A program made the translations under genes and the position numbers. A stretch of DNA of 15,805 nt, taken from positions 66,233 through 82,037 of the forward strand of contig MU069455.1 in NCBI GenBank assembly GCA_002284615.2, in the 5' to 3' direction. Below, one piece after another: positions 7,880 to 15,805 of the stretch. The notes under the pieces are model-generated. The model saw only the letters and a program-made list of their open reading frames with translations. It had not been told where the DNA came from and did no database searches. Source of the stretch: Dunaliella salina (Eukaryota > Chlorophyta > Chlorophyceae > Chlamydomonadales > Dunaliellaceae). The stretch's first letter is position 1, and the number at the start of each line of letters is the position of its first letter.

Positions 7880-8745
7880 TTGGTGTTGCAGCCTGCACCA
7901 AATCCAACTTGTGCATGGTGGGTCTCTTCAGTACATAGATGAATTCTCCAGAGGCTCTGCTTTCTGCTCCCTTTCACAGCTTATGCGTGCCATCCATGCG
8001 TGCCATGTAACAACGCCCCCTTGCTCCAGCACACTTATGCAGCTACATGTCTTTTTGAATGTCTGCCCGGATGCTCCCAGCTTTCATATGCAGCCATTGA
8101 TTTCCGATTGGGTAGGCATTGATGTTCTAATACTTGGGTTGGGCCTGCCATTCTGAACTCACTGCACAGTTGTTTGTGGCCACCTTAGATTATGCATGAG
8201 TGTTTGATGTTTGTCCTGTCCGGCAGCCAATCAAAGTGACTTGCATCAAAATTGCCTGAGGGGGGTGTCTGGGGCCCAAAAAGAGTCATTTGTAGCATGC
8301 AACCTGCAGAGATTCCTTGTAATTGGCGGTTTTAGAACTTGGATTTTTGTGGTAGCCTATGTATCTGGCTGGCCTATGCAGCACCAAGTTAAAAAAAAAA
8401 TGCCATTCACAGGACGCATGCCCAAGAAGCTCACTCTTTTTCCACCACCAGACCCCCACCAACTCCCCATCTGACCACCTGCTGCACCAGATAGGGGGCA
8501 TGTTGGTGTTTTGGAGCCCTTGTATCTGGTCGTTCTGTCAAACGGGCCCCCCCAACTCAGGCCAAACCGTCTCACATGTCGTTTTTTGCCATATCTCAGC
8601 ACCCCCTACACCAGTTCCGGTCCTGAAAAGTGTTTGGATGGCTGAATTTTTTGCTCTGCAAGATGGTGTAAGGATGGTCAGGTGAAGGGCAGTGTGTGGT
8701 CGGCAGGAAGTTTCAAAAATTGCTGTTTCACTCGAAAACTTATCA
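7880..8745. other. no gene recognised
   Basis: Mixed non-coding sequence with a 10-base A run at 8391-8400. Open frames on both strands are short, overlap each other and carry no domain or splice support. Confidence 0.4.
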
Positions 8746-8779
8746 ATGACAGCACAGAAAGCCTGTCTGCGCCCTCTGG

Positions 8780-8925
8780 GCGCTGTCTTGAGAGAGACTC
8801 GGTGAATAGACATGTCCATGAAGATGTGGACTACCAATACTAGGACAGAAAGAACCTGTGAGGCTTGACTGTATCATGGAATCGAACTCGGGCCTTCCTT
8901 GCGCAGCCTAGGTGGGAGGAAAGTG
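8780..8925 (-). mobile_element. copy-specific insertion with a Pol III B-box-like motif (possible SINE)
   Basis: Sequence on both sides aligns to copy 2 (GCGCCCTC to the left, AACAGCACC-type to the right), but these roughly 145 bp do not. On the minus strand it contains AGTTCGATTCC, one base from the GGTTCGANTCC B-box consensus. No convincing A-box, poly-A tail or target-site duplication is visible, and the T-arm does not pair, so it is not a tRNA gene. Confidence 0.25.
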
Positions 8926-9345
8926 CCTAAAAATGTCAAGCTGAACAGCACCTCCAATGTGAAATTGGCACTGAGAGAGCCAATGCTCGCAAGTGTGGCA
9001 CAAAAAATGCACTCGCTGATTCAGTCAAAAGCACACCGTTTTCCGCACTGTCCATTGTTTGGCCTCAAAGCTTCAATAGACGTCTTGTGTTGGGCACCAC
9101 CCGAGGATGTGCTCTGGTCGCTTGGGGAGGCAGTGCTGTAACGTCTGTTGCGAAAAAACGCTGAAAATGTGACTGCTGGCTCAGTCAAAAGCACATGCCT
9201 TTTCAGGCCACCGTTTGGTCCAATTAGGCTGTCCTAGATGAGTTGTGTTAAGCATCACCCAAGGATGTGCTCAGGTCGCCAGGGGACCCAGCGGTTGTTA
9301 CACAATGTTGTGTCCTGCATCGGCATGCAAGCCTGTCCCCACAAG

Positions 9346-9459
9346 TCACCACACCAGCACACTCCCCCAGAGCCCACCTGCAGAATCCAACATTGCAGCA
9401 TGGTTTGACAACCATTGAACAGCTTCAGCCCAGGAGCGCCAGTCATTTGATGCAAGTTT
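9346..9459 (-). pseudogene. decayed coding relic in repeat copy 1
   Basis: A 37-codon frame ending in TGA contains LASNDWRSWAEA and HAAMLDSAGGLWGSVLV. The homologous frame in copy 2 (11589-11702) shares about 21 of 37 residues and stops at the equivalent position. That preservation suggests real ancestral coding. A further frame 3' of the stop, with GQACMPMQ and PWRPEHI, is also shared between copies but in a different register. The family is not recognised. Confidence 0.45.
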
Positions 9460-9539
9460 GAAAGTCCATCTTGTTCTGCCAAAACAAACACAAATGGCTC
9501 CCATGGCCACACGAGCACCTCTAGGTACCATTTTTTCAG

Positions 9540-9620
9540 CAAATCTCAGTATGTAGGATGTGGTATCACATGCTCCACATGCTTAGGGAATGCAAGGGTG
9601 CTTGCTGAAGGCATGAACAG
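9540..9620 (+). CDS. possible 81-nt exon upstream of the OPR-like gene
   Basis: TTTTTTCAG precedes it and a full-consensus donor, ACAG followed by GTAAGTGAG, ends it. In one frame it reads KSQYVGCGITCS and GNARVLAEGMNR and ends in phase 2. The OPR-like exon at 10377 starts in phase 0 with its best frame, so the two cannot be directly adjacent. The splice signals are better than the peptide evidence. Confidence 0.25.
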
Positions 9621-10153
9621 GTAAGTGAGGCTGGTTGGTGGGATCTGTCTGAGGGGAGAACCATCAAAAGAATGATATCATTTCAAAAAGGTATGGGGTA
9701 AAAAAACAGTGGTGAGATATATAATTTCAGGCATTCCTATGAGAAAAGAATCTCAGGAAAGATCCAGCACGAGGGGTGCCAGAGAGGTCAACTCTAGGCT
9801 TTCACCTTTCCTTTTTTTGAGTATGGATAATGTAAGCAGAGTATACAGGGTTACACATACTGAATCTTGGGAGTGAAATAGTTCTCAGGTTGGCACCGTG
9901 GGCCGCTTTGGGGTGATCTGAGGCCAGGAGAGTTTCTGGGGTCCTCCAAAATTCATCATTTTTTGGTGTATGTAATGTTTTCATGAAAAAATACAGCTTG
10001 ACATGCTCCAAGTCGAGTAAGAAACACAATAAAGTGTATGTTTGGCAAATAGGCCAGTAGCCTCCCTCTGAAGATTGCAATCGGTCATCCTTACCACAGG
10101 CATAGGTTTGCACTGATATCATCTGTACTCAGGCAGCCTCTCATGATGACCCA
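9621..10153. other. no gene recognised
   Basis: A 106-codon minus-strand frame (9802-10122) includes KNDEFWRTPETLLASDHPK. It has ordinary composition, but no family and no splice context, and is left uncalled. Confidence 0.35.
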
Positions 10154-10387
10154 CTGCACGCATCTGGTGTAGCTGGTGCTGGCTCTCCAGCCTGCCCCTC
10201 CTGCATGCACTACAGCAGGCATGCCCCACTCTGCACATGTGTCTGATGCAGCTGCACACATGGCTGATGCAGCTGCTGCTGGCCTTCAAGTATGACCCCG
10301 CTGCACACATGTGTGATGAAGCTGCGAACAGGTTTGATGTCTGCACGCTTTATGCCTTTACACATGTCTGTCGCAGCTGCTGCTGGC
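10154..10387 (+). repeat. degenerate array of 3' splice-junction copies upstream of OPR-like exon
   Basis: The true junction reads CACATGTCTGTCGCAG followed by CTGCTGCTGGCC (10361-10388). Related copies lie at about 10154-10186, 10234-10254, 10255-10290 and 10304-10324. The copy near 10274 carries CTGCTGCTGGCCTTCAAG, nearly identical to the exon start. The array therefore appears to derive from the intron end plus exon start. Confidence 0.6.
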
Positions 10388-13300
10388 CCTCAAGCAAGCC
10401 CCAAACGTGGGCCGCCTCAAGCACCTGGTGGACAGCCACAGCGCACGGTTTGACGCCCCACATGTGTCTGCAGCCTTGACTCGCTTGCCCAAGGTCGCCC
10501 GCTTCAGGTAAGCTTGGCCCTCTGCTTTCTATTTGGCTTGTTTGCCTGTTTTTAGGTGAGCCTGGAGCGTTCCAGGTGAGCTTGGCCCGCTGGGCTTCTT
10601 TTTGTTTTTTTCCCCGAGGTTTCCCGTTTCAGGTCAGCTTGGCCCCGAGGTTTTCCCGCAGACCTATCCCAGGGTAGCCTGTTCCAGGTGAGCTTGGCCC
10701 CGAGATTTTCCTCCTGGCCTTTTTCGAGGTTGCCTGTTTGAGTGCGTGTTGTCCTTGGCGAAAAACACGGGGCAAAATGGACAACTCACAGCATGAACCG
10801 GGTTGTTGAAGTGACGCTTTCTGTGGACATGATCTAATCTCTAAGTAGAATGCAGGTAATGATGCAAATCACATTCACACTTTGAAGCTGGTCTGAAGGC
10901 AACAATTTATCACTGGTACAGGTTGCGAGTTTTTCAAGTGTGGTGTATGTTGTGTGCTTGTTTTCTCCTGCTCCCTGGGGCATTGCTCACGGAGCATCCA
11001 TGTGCATCAGGTCGGGTCAATAAGATTGCTTAATTCCATGCACATGAATGCCGTGCATTTCTTTCACATTTTACCATTCAAAGGAAGAGGAATTATATAT
11101 TTCATTATGCACGTGCCAGATGGCCAAACCCACCAGTCCGTGAAGCATTTGGCGTGAAATCAAAGACAGCTCGACTCGTCCGAAGCTTTGAATGAACTCA
11201 AAAAAGTTTGTCCAAGCTTCATGCAAGGTCCTATTCAGGAGCAAGCTCCTCTTGGTGTCCGTAGTGAGTAACAGCAATGATTCACTAACATGAGCATGCT
11301 TGAAAAAGCTACATGTTGATATTGATTATGTTATTTTTAATCTTGTTTTTATTATTTCATTACTATTGGTCGTCCCAATGGCTGGTTGACCTAAGTACAG
11401 CCAACTGCACTCTTAGGCTCTACATCAACCTCTGTGATGCCCTTACATTACAGCCCTTACATTACAGCCATGCCCTGAGCACACCAAACCTGTTTTGATG
11501 TCCCAAGCATGGAGTTGGGGGATGTTGTGCTGGGCGGCCTAAAGACTGTTTTGCGCCCGTTTTGCTGAAAAAGATAAAATTTAATTCCGAACTTGCTCCA
11601 AAGGACCAGCGCTTTTGGACTGAAGCTGCTCTTAGGTCCCCTACTCATGCTGCAATGTCAGATTCCGCGGGGGGGCACTGGGGGAGCTTGCTGGTGGGTT
11701 GACCCATCGGGACAGGCGTGCATGCCGATGCAGGAAGTAACATCGCATCGCAACCGCTGCGCCCCCTGGCGACCTAAGCATATCATCTGGTGCTGCTTAT
11801 CATAAAGCTTTTATTGAAACTCAAATGAGGCCAAGTGATGGCGTGTGCTTTGAACTGAATCAGCGGGCACTTTTTTGGGGGGGGGCCTCCCAGCACTGCA
11901 TCCCTGACTGACCTGAGTACAGCCTCAGGTGCTGCCCAACACGAGGCGTCTATCAAAACTTGAACGAGGCCAAGCGATGGACTGTGTGGAAAACGGTGTG
12001 CTTGAACTGAATTACCAGGCACCTGTTTGTGCCCACACTTGCGAGCATTGACACCACGGTGCGAATGTCACATCAAAGGTGCTGCCAAACATGACAATTT
12101 TTTTTGGTACGTTGAGGGCGCAGGATGGCTTTCTGTGCTGTCAGTGGGAGACATTTGTGTAAATTACCGATGCCATATATATTGCACCTGACCCTGCCCT
12201 CTTCACACCTTCATGTAAAGCTAAGAATCAGCTATCCAACGTACTGCTCAGAGGCCAGACAGAGGTCAAAACATGGTGCAGTGAGTGCTGAGATATGCTG
12301 ATCAGCAGCAAATGGCCACTTTTTGCCTAGGACAGGGCAATCCAGCCATGGGGACGTCCTATTGTTATCATTCTATTATTATTATTCTTATTACCAGGCA
12401 CAAAACTTGTTTGCATCATAGAATCTTCCATGGGGATCAAGGTACCTTTGCCAGATCCTGCGATGCCTGGCAGAGCAGCTTTTCATTTTGTATCCACCGA
12501 GATCTGACGTTGCTTGCAAGTACCCATCTGTACCTGTTGGCATATCCCACTAGCACGCCAAACCCTGCCGCTTGCAGGCATGCTTGAATGCTCAAAGCCT
12601 TGAGTGCGGGTTCTGCGCATGCCCAAGTGCTGTTGCATGAAGCCTGGCAGAACTGTTGCATAATGTGATCTTACAGCAAATGTAGTGGTGTTCACACCCA
12701 GACCAAGTTGCTCCAATCCCATTTTTGACTTCATGGGCAGTATTATGGTGCAAAACTGGTTAAAAAACCTGGTATAAGAATCTGGAATGGTTCCGTGGCT
12801 GGAGAGGCACAGGAGGTGGGTGTCCTAACATAGATCAGACCCCCTCACCAAAAGACGCGTGGAGCTTCATTGGAGGAATCAAACTTATTAAATGCAAATT
12901 AGGAAGTCCGTCTGCACTCGTTTTATGAGCCCTGGCGCACCAGCTGTCATGTTTGAAAATTTGACACGTCCAGCAATTTGGCCTTCCTGACGGGCCGTCA
13001 ACTCGACGCTTTTGGGGCACGAGTACTCTCTTTTATTCAATGAGTGATTCTTTTGATTTTGGGGCAGTGATTCCTCACAGCTGGAGCGACAGCAGCTGTC
13101 GCGGAGATTTGACCAACAGGCAGGAGCACCCTGGACCCAGCAGCAGCTTGGGCAGCTTGCCCAACCTTGTCCCAGACATGCACCAAGACATAAGGACGGG
13201 CATCCTGCACACAGGCTGCTGCAGCTGGGGCTGTAAGCATGCTGCGTGGTTGGCAAGGGGTATGTCGCGCATGCATGCACCCCAGCTGGCCAGCACAGTG

Positions 13301-15702
13301 GACTCCAGCACTCAAGAAGCATCATTAAGAGTCATTAAGGTCTAAATGCACACATTTGAGGCTTGGGAACACCACTGCAGCAAGCCTGACACAACCCCTG
13401 CAAGGTCACCACCATAACGCAAATTGCTGGACAGCTGACCATGCGCTGCCTTAAACCTTGCAGGCCCTGCTTTGGAGGGTGCTTCTGGGCGCATGTGAGG
13501 TCTGGGAAACTTATCAGAGGGTCGCATGCAAGGGCAAGGGAGCAGGGCATGGTGGTGTGCTCAGGCAAGGGCGCGTGGATAGCTCCACGTTTTGCAATCC
13601 AAATTTCACAGGGCCCAGAGTGGCCAGCTGAGTGGCCAGCTGCCACTCCTCAAATAAGTAGCTCTTTATGTTACCAGCTCATGTGCAAATTTTTGCTCTG
13701 CGCTTGCGTGCACTTCACCTTCAGCATGCTACCACACCCTGCATTCATTTACCCGTGGAAAATGAGCACGTTTCCCCCAGCAGGCACCCACGCACTTGCG
13801 CATTCCCGGTCTCTCCCCCACACAACCCCTTCAAATTACCATGCTGGACCCCCATGCCGAGTTTTGTGCCAAAGCAACCATGGAGGCACCAAATGCACTT
13901 AAACCCATTTTCTGTGTCAGCACCTAGGCAAATGAGCACCTCAAAAACGGGGTCAATTTCAGAAAGACATCCGTTTTGGTCAAGCAGCACATCGTTGTAT
14001 ACCTTGTGGTAAACGAAAAAAGGTTTCAACAAGAATTGCCCAAATATCTTGCCTGGCTAATCAGGGGTGGGCCCACACACACATTTTGAGCATTCAAAAG
14101 CCACAGTTCTGGCTGGCATCAGCCTTGGACAACATTGTTTCTGCCCCATTTTGCTCATGCAGCCATATCATACTATTTTATGGATCTGTGCCCGATTGGG
14201 GACAGGGAAATAGCACTCCACATCTTTTTTGCTCATCCTTTTATGCAAAAAAAGGCCCGAAATGGCCCAAAACACACATTTCCCAAGCCAGCTCACCCAT
14301 CTTGATGGGTGTTGTTTTCAAATGAATAGCCTACCAATGGACATGTATTTATATCATGCATCCATGAAATCAAGGATGACAAAAATTGGGCTGTTCCCTG
14401 GCCAGATGTAAAAGATTCTGCGTGGTAACCCCTGATCTGACCTGAAATGTCAATTTCTGGGGCCCCCAGATCAAGATGGGATAATTTTCAAAATTCTAAG
14501 TATGCAGCCCTTAAAATTTACCAAGTGTACAACTAACGTGAATTTTCGTCATTCGGTGAATTTCACCTCAAGGCTTTCACCACTACTCTGTGCAATGTCC
14601 ATTCTTTTGTGCAGAAACACATTTGAAAATGCAAGCACCCTCTGGCCACCAAGCGCAGGCAGGCCAAGCTGATGCAAGGGTTTCCAGGGGTTTACAAGGG
14701 TTTACAATGCTGAATCTAACTGCTGGTGAAACATGCACAACCAGCTATCAGGTTAACAATAAGTTAACAAGACCAGTTTTTACAATAAGTTTTTCATTGC
14801 ACCCACTGGAGAACATCAGGGGCATGAGCAAGGAAAAGTCCAGCCAAACATGAATGATGATGCACAAGGTTTGACAGGGACCTGGTAAAGCACCTGCAGC
14901 CACCCTTGAACTGCTCATCACAGCTGCCTGGTAACAACAGCAGTCGTCCAAAAAACCCACCATGGAAAGAGGTCTGCAAGGAGCCATCAGCGCTACCTCC
15001 AGGCACATCTCCTCTTCGTACGTGCAGATGTATGATTGGATTCGCCATTGTGCTGCTGCATGTAGGCAACCTCAGCTGATGCAAGAAGCCATCAGTCCTA
15101 CTCCTGCACATGCCCATTCTTTTTTGCAGAAGGACATCTGAAAATCGCGCCCATCCCCGTGCCACCATGTGCAGGCAGGCCAAGCTGATGCAAGAAGCCA
15201 TCAGCGCTACCTCCAGGCACATCTCCTCTTCTTACACGCGGATGTAAAATTGAATTTAACACTGTGCTGCTGCATGCAGGCAACCTCAGCTGGTGCAGGA
15301 AGCCGTCAGCGCCACCTCCACACACATTCTTTCATGCACACAGAAAAATAAATTCACACTCCCTTGCCACCACGCGCAGGCCGAACTAATGCAGGAAGCC
15401 ATCAGCGCCACCTCCACGAATCTCTTCTGACCCAGCAGCAGCGTACAAGACGGAGGGTTTGACGATGCCATGCTGCCAGTGCCGGGCGCACAGTGCCTCA
15501 ATGCACATGCCCATCTTTTGGTGCAAATACACATCTGTAAACCGCGTGCACCCCTTGCCACCACGCGCAGGCAGGCCGAACTGATGCAGGAAGCCATCAG
15601 CGCCACCTCCACGCACATCTCCCCTTCTGACCCAGCAGCAGCATTCAAGACGGGTGGCTTGACTCGGACATTACCAGTGCCAGGCGCCCAAGCGCGCAGA
15701 GC

Positions 15703-15706
<4 letters not shown>
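10377..15706 (+). CDS. OPR/FASTK-like RNA-binding protein, two exons, partial
   Basis: Exon 10377-10507 gives 43 codons plus two bases. It reads LLLALKQAPNVGRLKHLVDS and then HSARFDAPHVSAALTRLPKV. The pattern of a spaced-out helix, then F(N/D)A-HVSAAL(T)RL, resembles the N-terminal region of green-algal octotricopeptide/FAST-kinase-like proteins, which act in plastid or mitochondrial RNA maturation. The donor is CAG followed by GTAAGC. The next exon starts at 15571 after CGCGCAG and completes the split codon as Arg, reading QAELMQEAISATSTHI and on to ARRAL at 15706. There a (TG)n tract begins and the true donor is unclear. N-terminal exons, repeats and any RAP domain are not in view. Family assignment rests on motif resemblance; joining the two exons is inference from phase. 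Confidence 0.55.
10491..10750 (+). repeat. tandem array of 5' splice-junction copies
   Basis: The exon end plus donor, GGTCGCCCGCTTCAG followed by GTAAGCTTGGCCC, is repeated with changes. Donor positions follow CAG or TAG at 10507, 10554, 10575, 10632 and 10687, and a sixth decayed unit ends near 10745. Units run about 47-67 bp, and most keep GT(G/A/C)AGC(T/C)TGG after the junction and a TGCCTGTTT- or TTCCCGTTTC-like block before it. Confidence 0.8.
10751..11438. other. intronic, no feature recognised
   Basis: Within the proposed large intron. Mixed sequence that becomes A/T-rich at 11310-11370. No supported exon on either strand. Confidence 0.4.
11439..11467 (+). repeat. perfect 14-bp tandem duplication
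   Basis: GCCCTTACATTACA occurs at 11439-11452 and immediately again at 11453-11466. Confidence 0.95.
11547..12143 (-). repeat. long dispersed repeat, copy 2 (inverted relative to copy 1)
   Basis: The reverse complement aligns to 8746-9496, with many substitutions and small indels. It lacks the segment found at 8780-8925 in copy 1. The copies are about 2 kb apart and inverted, so the transcript could fold into a long imperfect stem. A 9-10 base G run at 11877-11886 lies in a poorly conserved part. Confidence 0.85.
11589..11702 (+). pseudogene. decayed coding relic in repeat copy 2
   Basis: A 37-codon frame, ELAPKDQRFWTEAALRSPTH then AAMSDSAGGHWGSLLVG, ends in TGA at 11700-11702. It matches the minus-strand frame in copy 1 and is open further upstream (for example CFAPVLLKKIKF). 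Shared residues include W-EA, HAAM, DSAGG and WGS. No known domain. Confidence 0.45.
12144..13080. other. intronic, no gene recognised
   Basis: Includes an ATT-rich run at 12362-12392. Open frames on both strands overlap and lack domain or splice support. Confidence 0.4.
13081..13232 (+). CDS. possible internal exon, Q/R-rich
   Basis: CCTCACAG precedes it and a GTAAGC donor follows at 13233. One phase reads LERQQLSRRFDQQAGAPWTQ and QQLGQLAQPC. The phase that would continue the OPR-like exon instead reads SWSDSSCRGDLTNRQEHPGP and SLPNLVPDMHQDIRTG, also without a stop. It may be an optional exon inside the large intron, part of a nested gene, or neither. Confidence 0.3.
13233..14593. other. 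intronic, no gene recognised
   Basis: A short GTGGCCAGCTG direct repeat occurs near 13620-13641. A 153-codon plus frame (13441-13902) and a 95-codon minus frame (13745-14032) overlap and have no recognisable domain. Confidence 0.4.
14594..15640 (+). repeat. degenerate tandem array of 3' splice-junction copies
   Basis: The exon-start motif GCAGGAAGCCATCAGCGCCA and its variants recur with GAAGCC at 15085, 15194, 15299, 15395 and 15590, plus diverged copies at 14980 and about 14660. Intervals are 105, 109, 105, 96 and 195 bp. Upstream of several copies the intron end is also repeated (CATGCCCATTCTTTT, then CACATCTG, then TTGCCACCACGCGCAG). The last two copies include the longer GACCCAGCAGCAGC exon body. 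A non-array stretch lies at about 14680-14970. Confidence 0.85.
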
Positions 15707-15745
<39 letters not shown>

Positions 15746-15760
15746 ATGGTGAGTGGATGT

Positions 15761-15805
<45 letters not shown>
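15705..15805 (+). repeat. (TG)n microsatellite, cut by window end
   Basis: Two long TG runs are interrupted by TGGATGGTGAGTGGATG at 15742-15758. The interruption contains a good GTGAGT donor, so the repeat may straddle or adjoin the exon's 3' boundary. Confidence 0.97.

Larger units (their letters stand above)
8746..9496 (+). repeat. long dispersed repeat, copy 1
   Basis: Aligns by eye to the reverse complement of 11547-12143 over nearly its whole length. Shared blocks include TGACAGCACAGAAAGCC, CAATGCTCGCAAGTGTGG, AAGCACACCGTTTTCC, CTGCATCGGCATGCA and ACATTGCAGCATG. It contains two diverged internal units (about 9003-9140 and 9170-9300), each with a TCAG-T-CAAA-GCACA block followed by a CACCC-AGGATGTGCTC block. 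It carries a segment at about 8780-8925 that is absent from copy 2. It is probably a decayed mobile element or duplicated gene fragment. Confidence 0.85.

Noticed and set aside
8876..8915. tRNA-like T-arm on the minus strand
   Set aside because: The flanking bases do not form a T stem or acceptor stem and no D or anticodon arm is visible, so only a B-box-like motif is noted.
13441..14032. 153-codon plus frame and 95-codon minus frame
   Set aside because: They overlap each other, have no domain, repeat or splice support, and lie in a probable intron.
14748..15648. Minus-strand frames repeating CLEVALMASCIS-type peptides
   Set aside because: They are antisense to the repeated exon-start motif, whose plus-strand reading fits splice sites and phase.

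Overview
The window looks like nuclear DNA of a chlorophycean green alga (Dunaliella- or Haematococcus-like). The reasons are small exons with GT-AG introns whose donors read GTGAGx, GTAAGT or GTATGT, pyrimidine-rich acceptors ending CAG, long repeat-filled non-coding stretches, (TG)n microsatellites, and one exon resembling the octotricopeptide (OPR) family typical of these algae. No bacterial operon, phage, CRISPR array, tRNA or rRNA gene was found. The organism is an inference. Most long open frames here are chance or repeat-driven and are not listed as genes.

Region 1 (1-1611, minus) is the 5' part of a histone lysine methyltransferase. Five phase-consistent exons join into a CW zinc finger followed by a complete AWS cysteine cluster, the layout of the plant ASHH2/SDG8 H3K36 methyltransferase. 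The SET domain should lie between 438 and the left edge or beyond, but I could not resolve it. Region 2 (1738-2431, plus) is a divergent small multi-exon gene of unknown function whose candidate start lies about 126 bp from the methyltransferase start. Region 3 (2535-4543) holds isolated exon candidates around a 111-bp minisatellite carrying N calls at recurring positions.

Region 4 (4550-8745) has no recognisable gene. It contains short tandem repeats, a G-rich tract, hairpins, an imperfect inverted repeat and an AT-rich island (about 6935-7470) unlike its surroundings. Region 5 (8746-12143) is bracketed by two diverged copies of one long repeat in opposite orientation. Both copies keep a matching 37-codon reading frame that ends at the same stop, so the element probably once coded for protein.

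Region 6 (10154-15805, plus) holds two exons of a putative OPR/FASTK-like organelle RNA-binding protein. A phase-compatible intron of about 5 kb separates them. The intron's donor end is a tandem array of copies of its own 5' splice junction, and its acceptor end is an array of copies of its own 3' splice junction. The acceptor of the preceding intron shows the same pattern. This repeated duplication of exon-intron junctions is the most unusual feature of the window.
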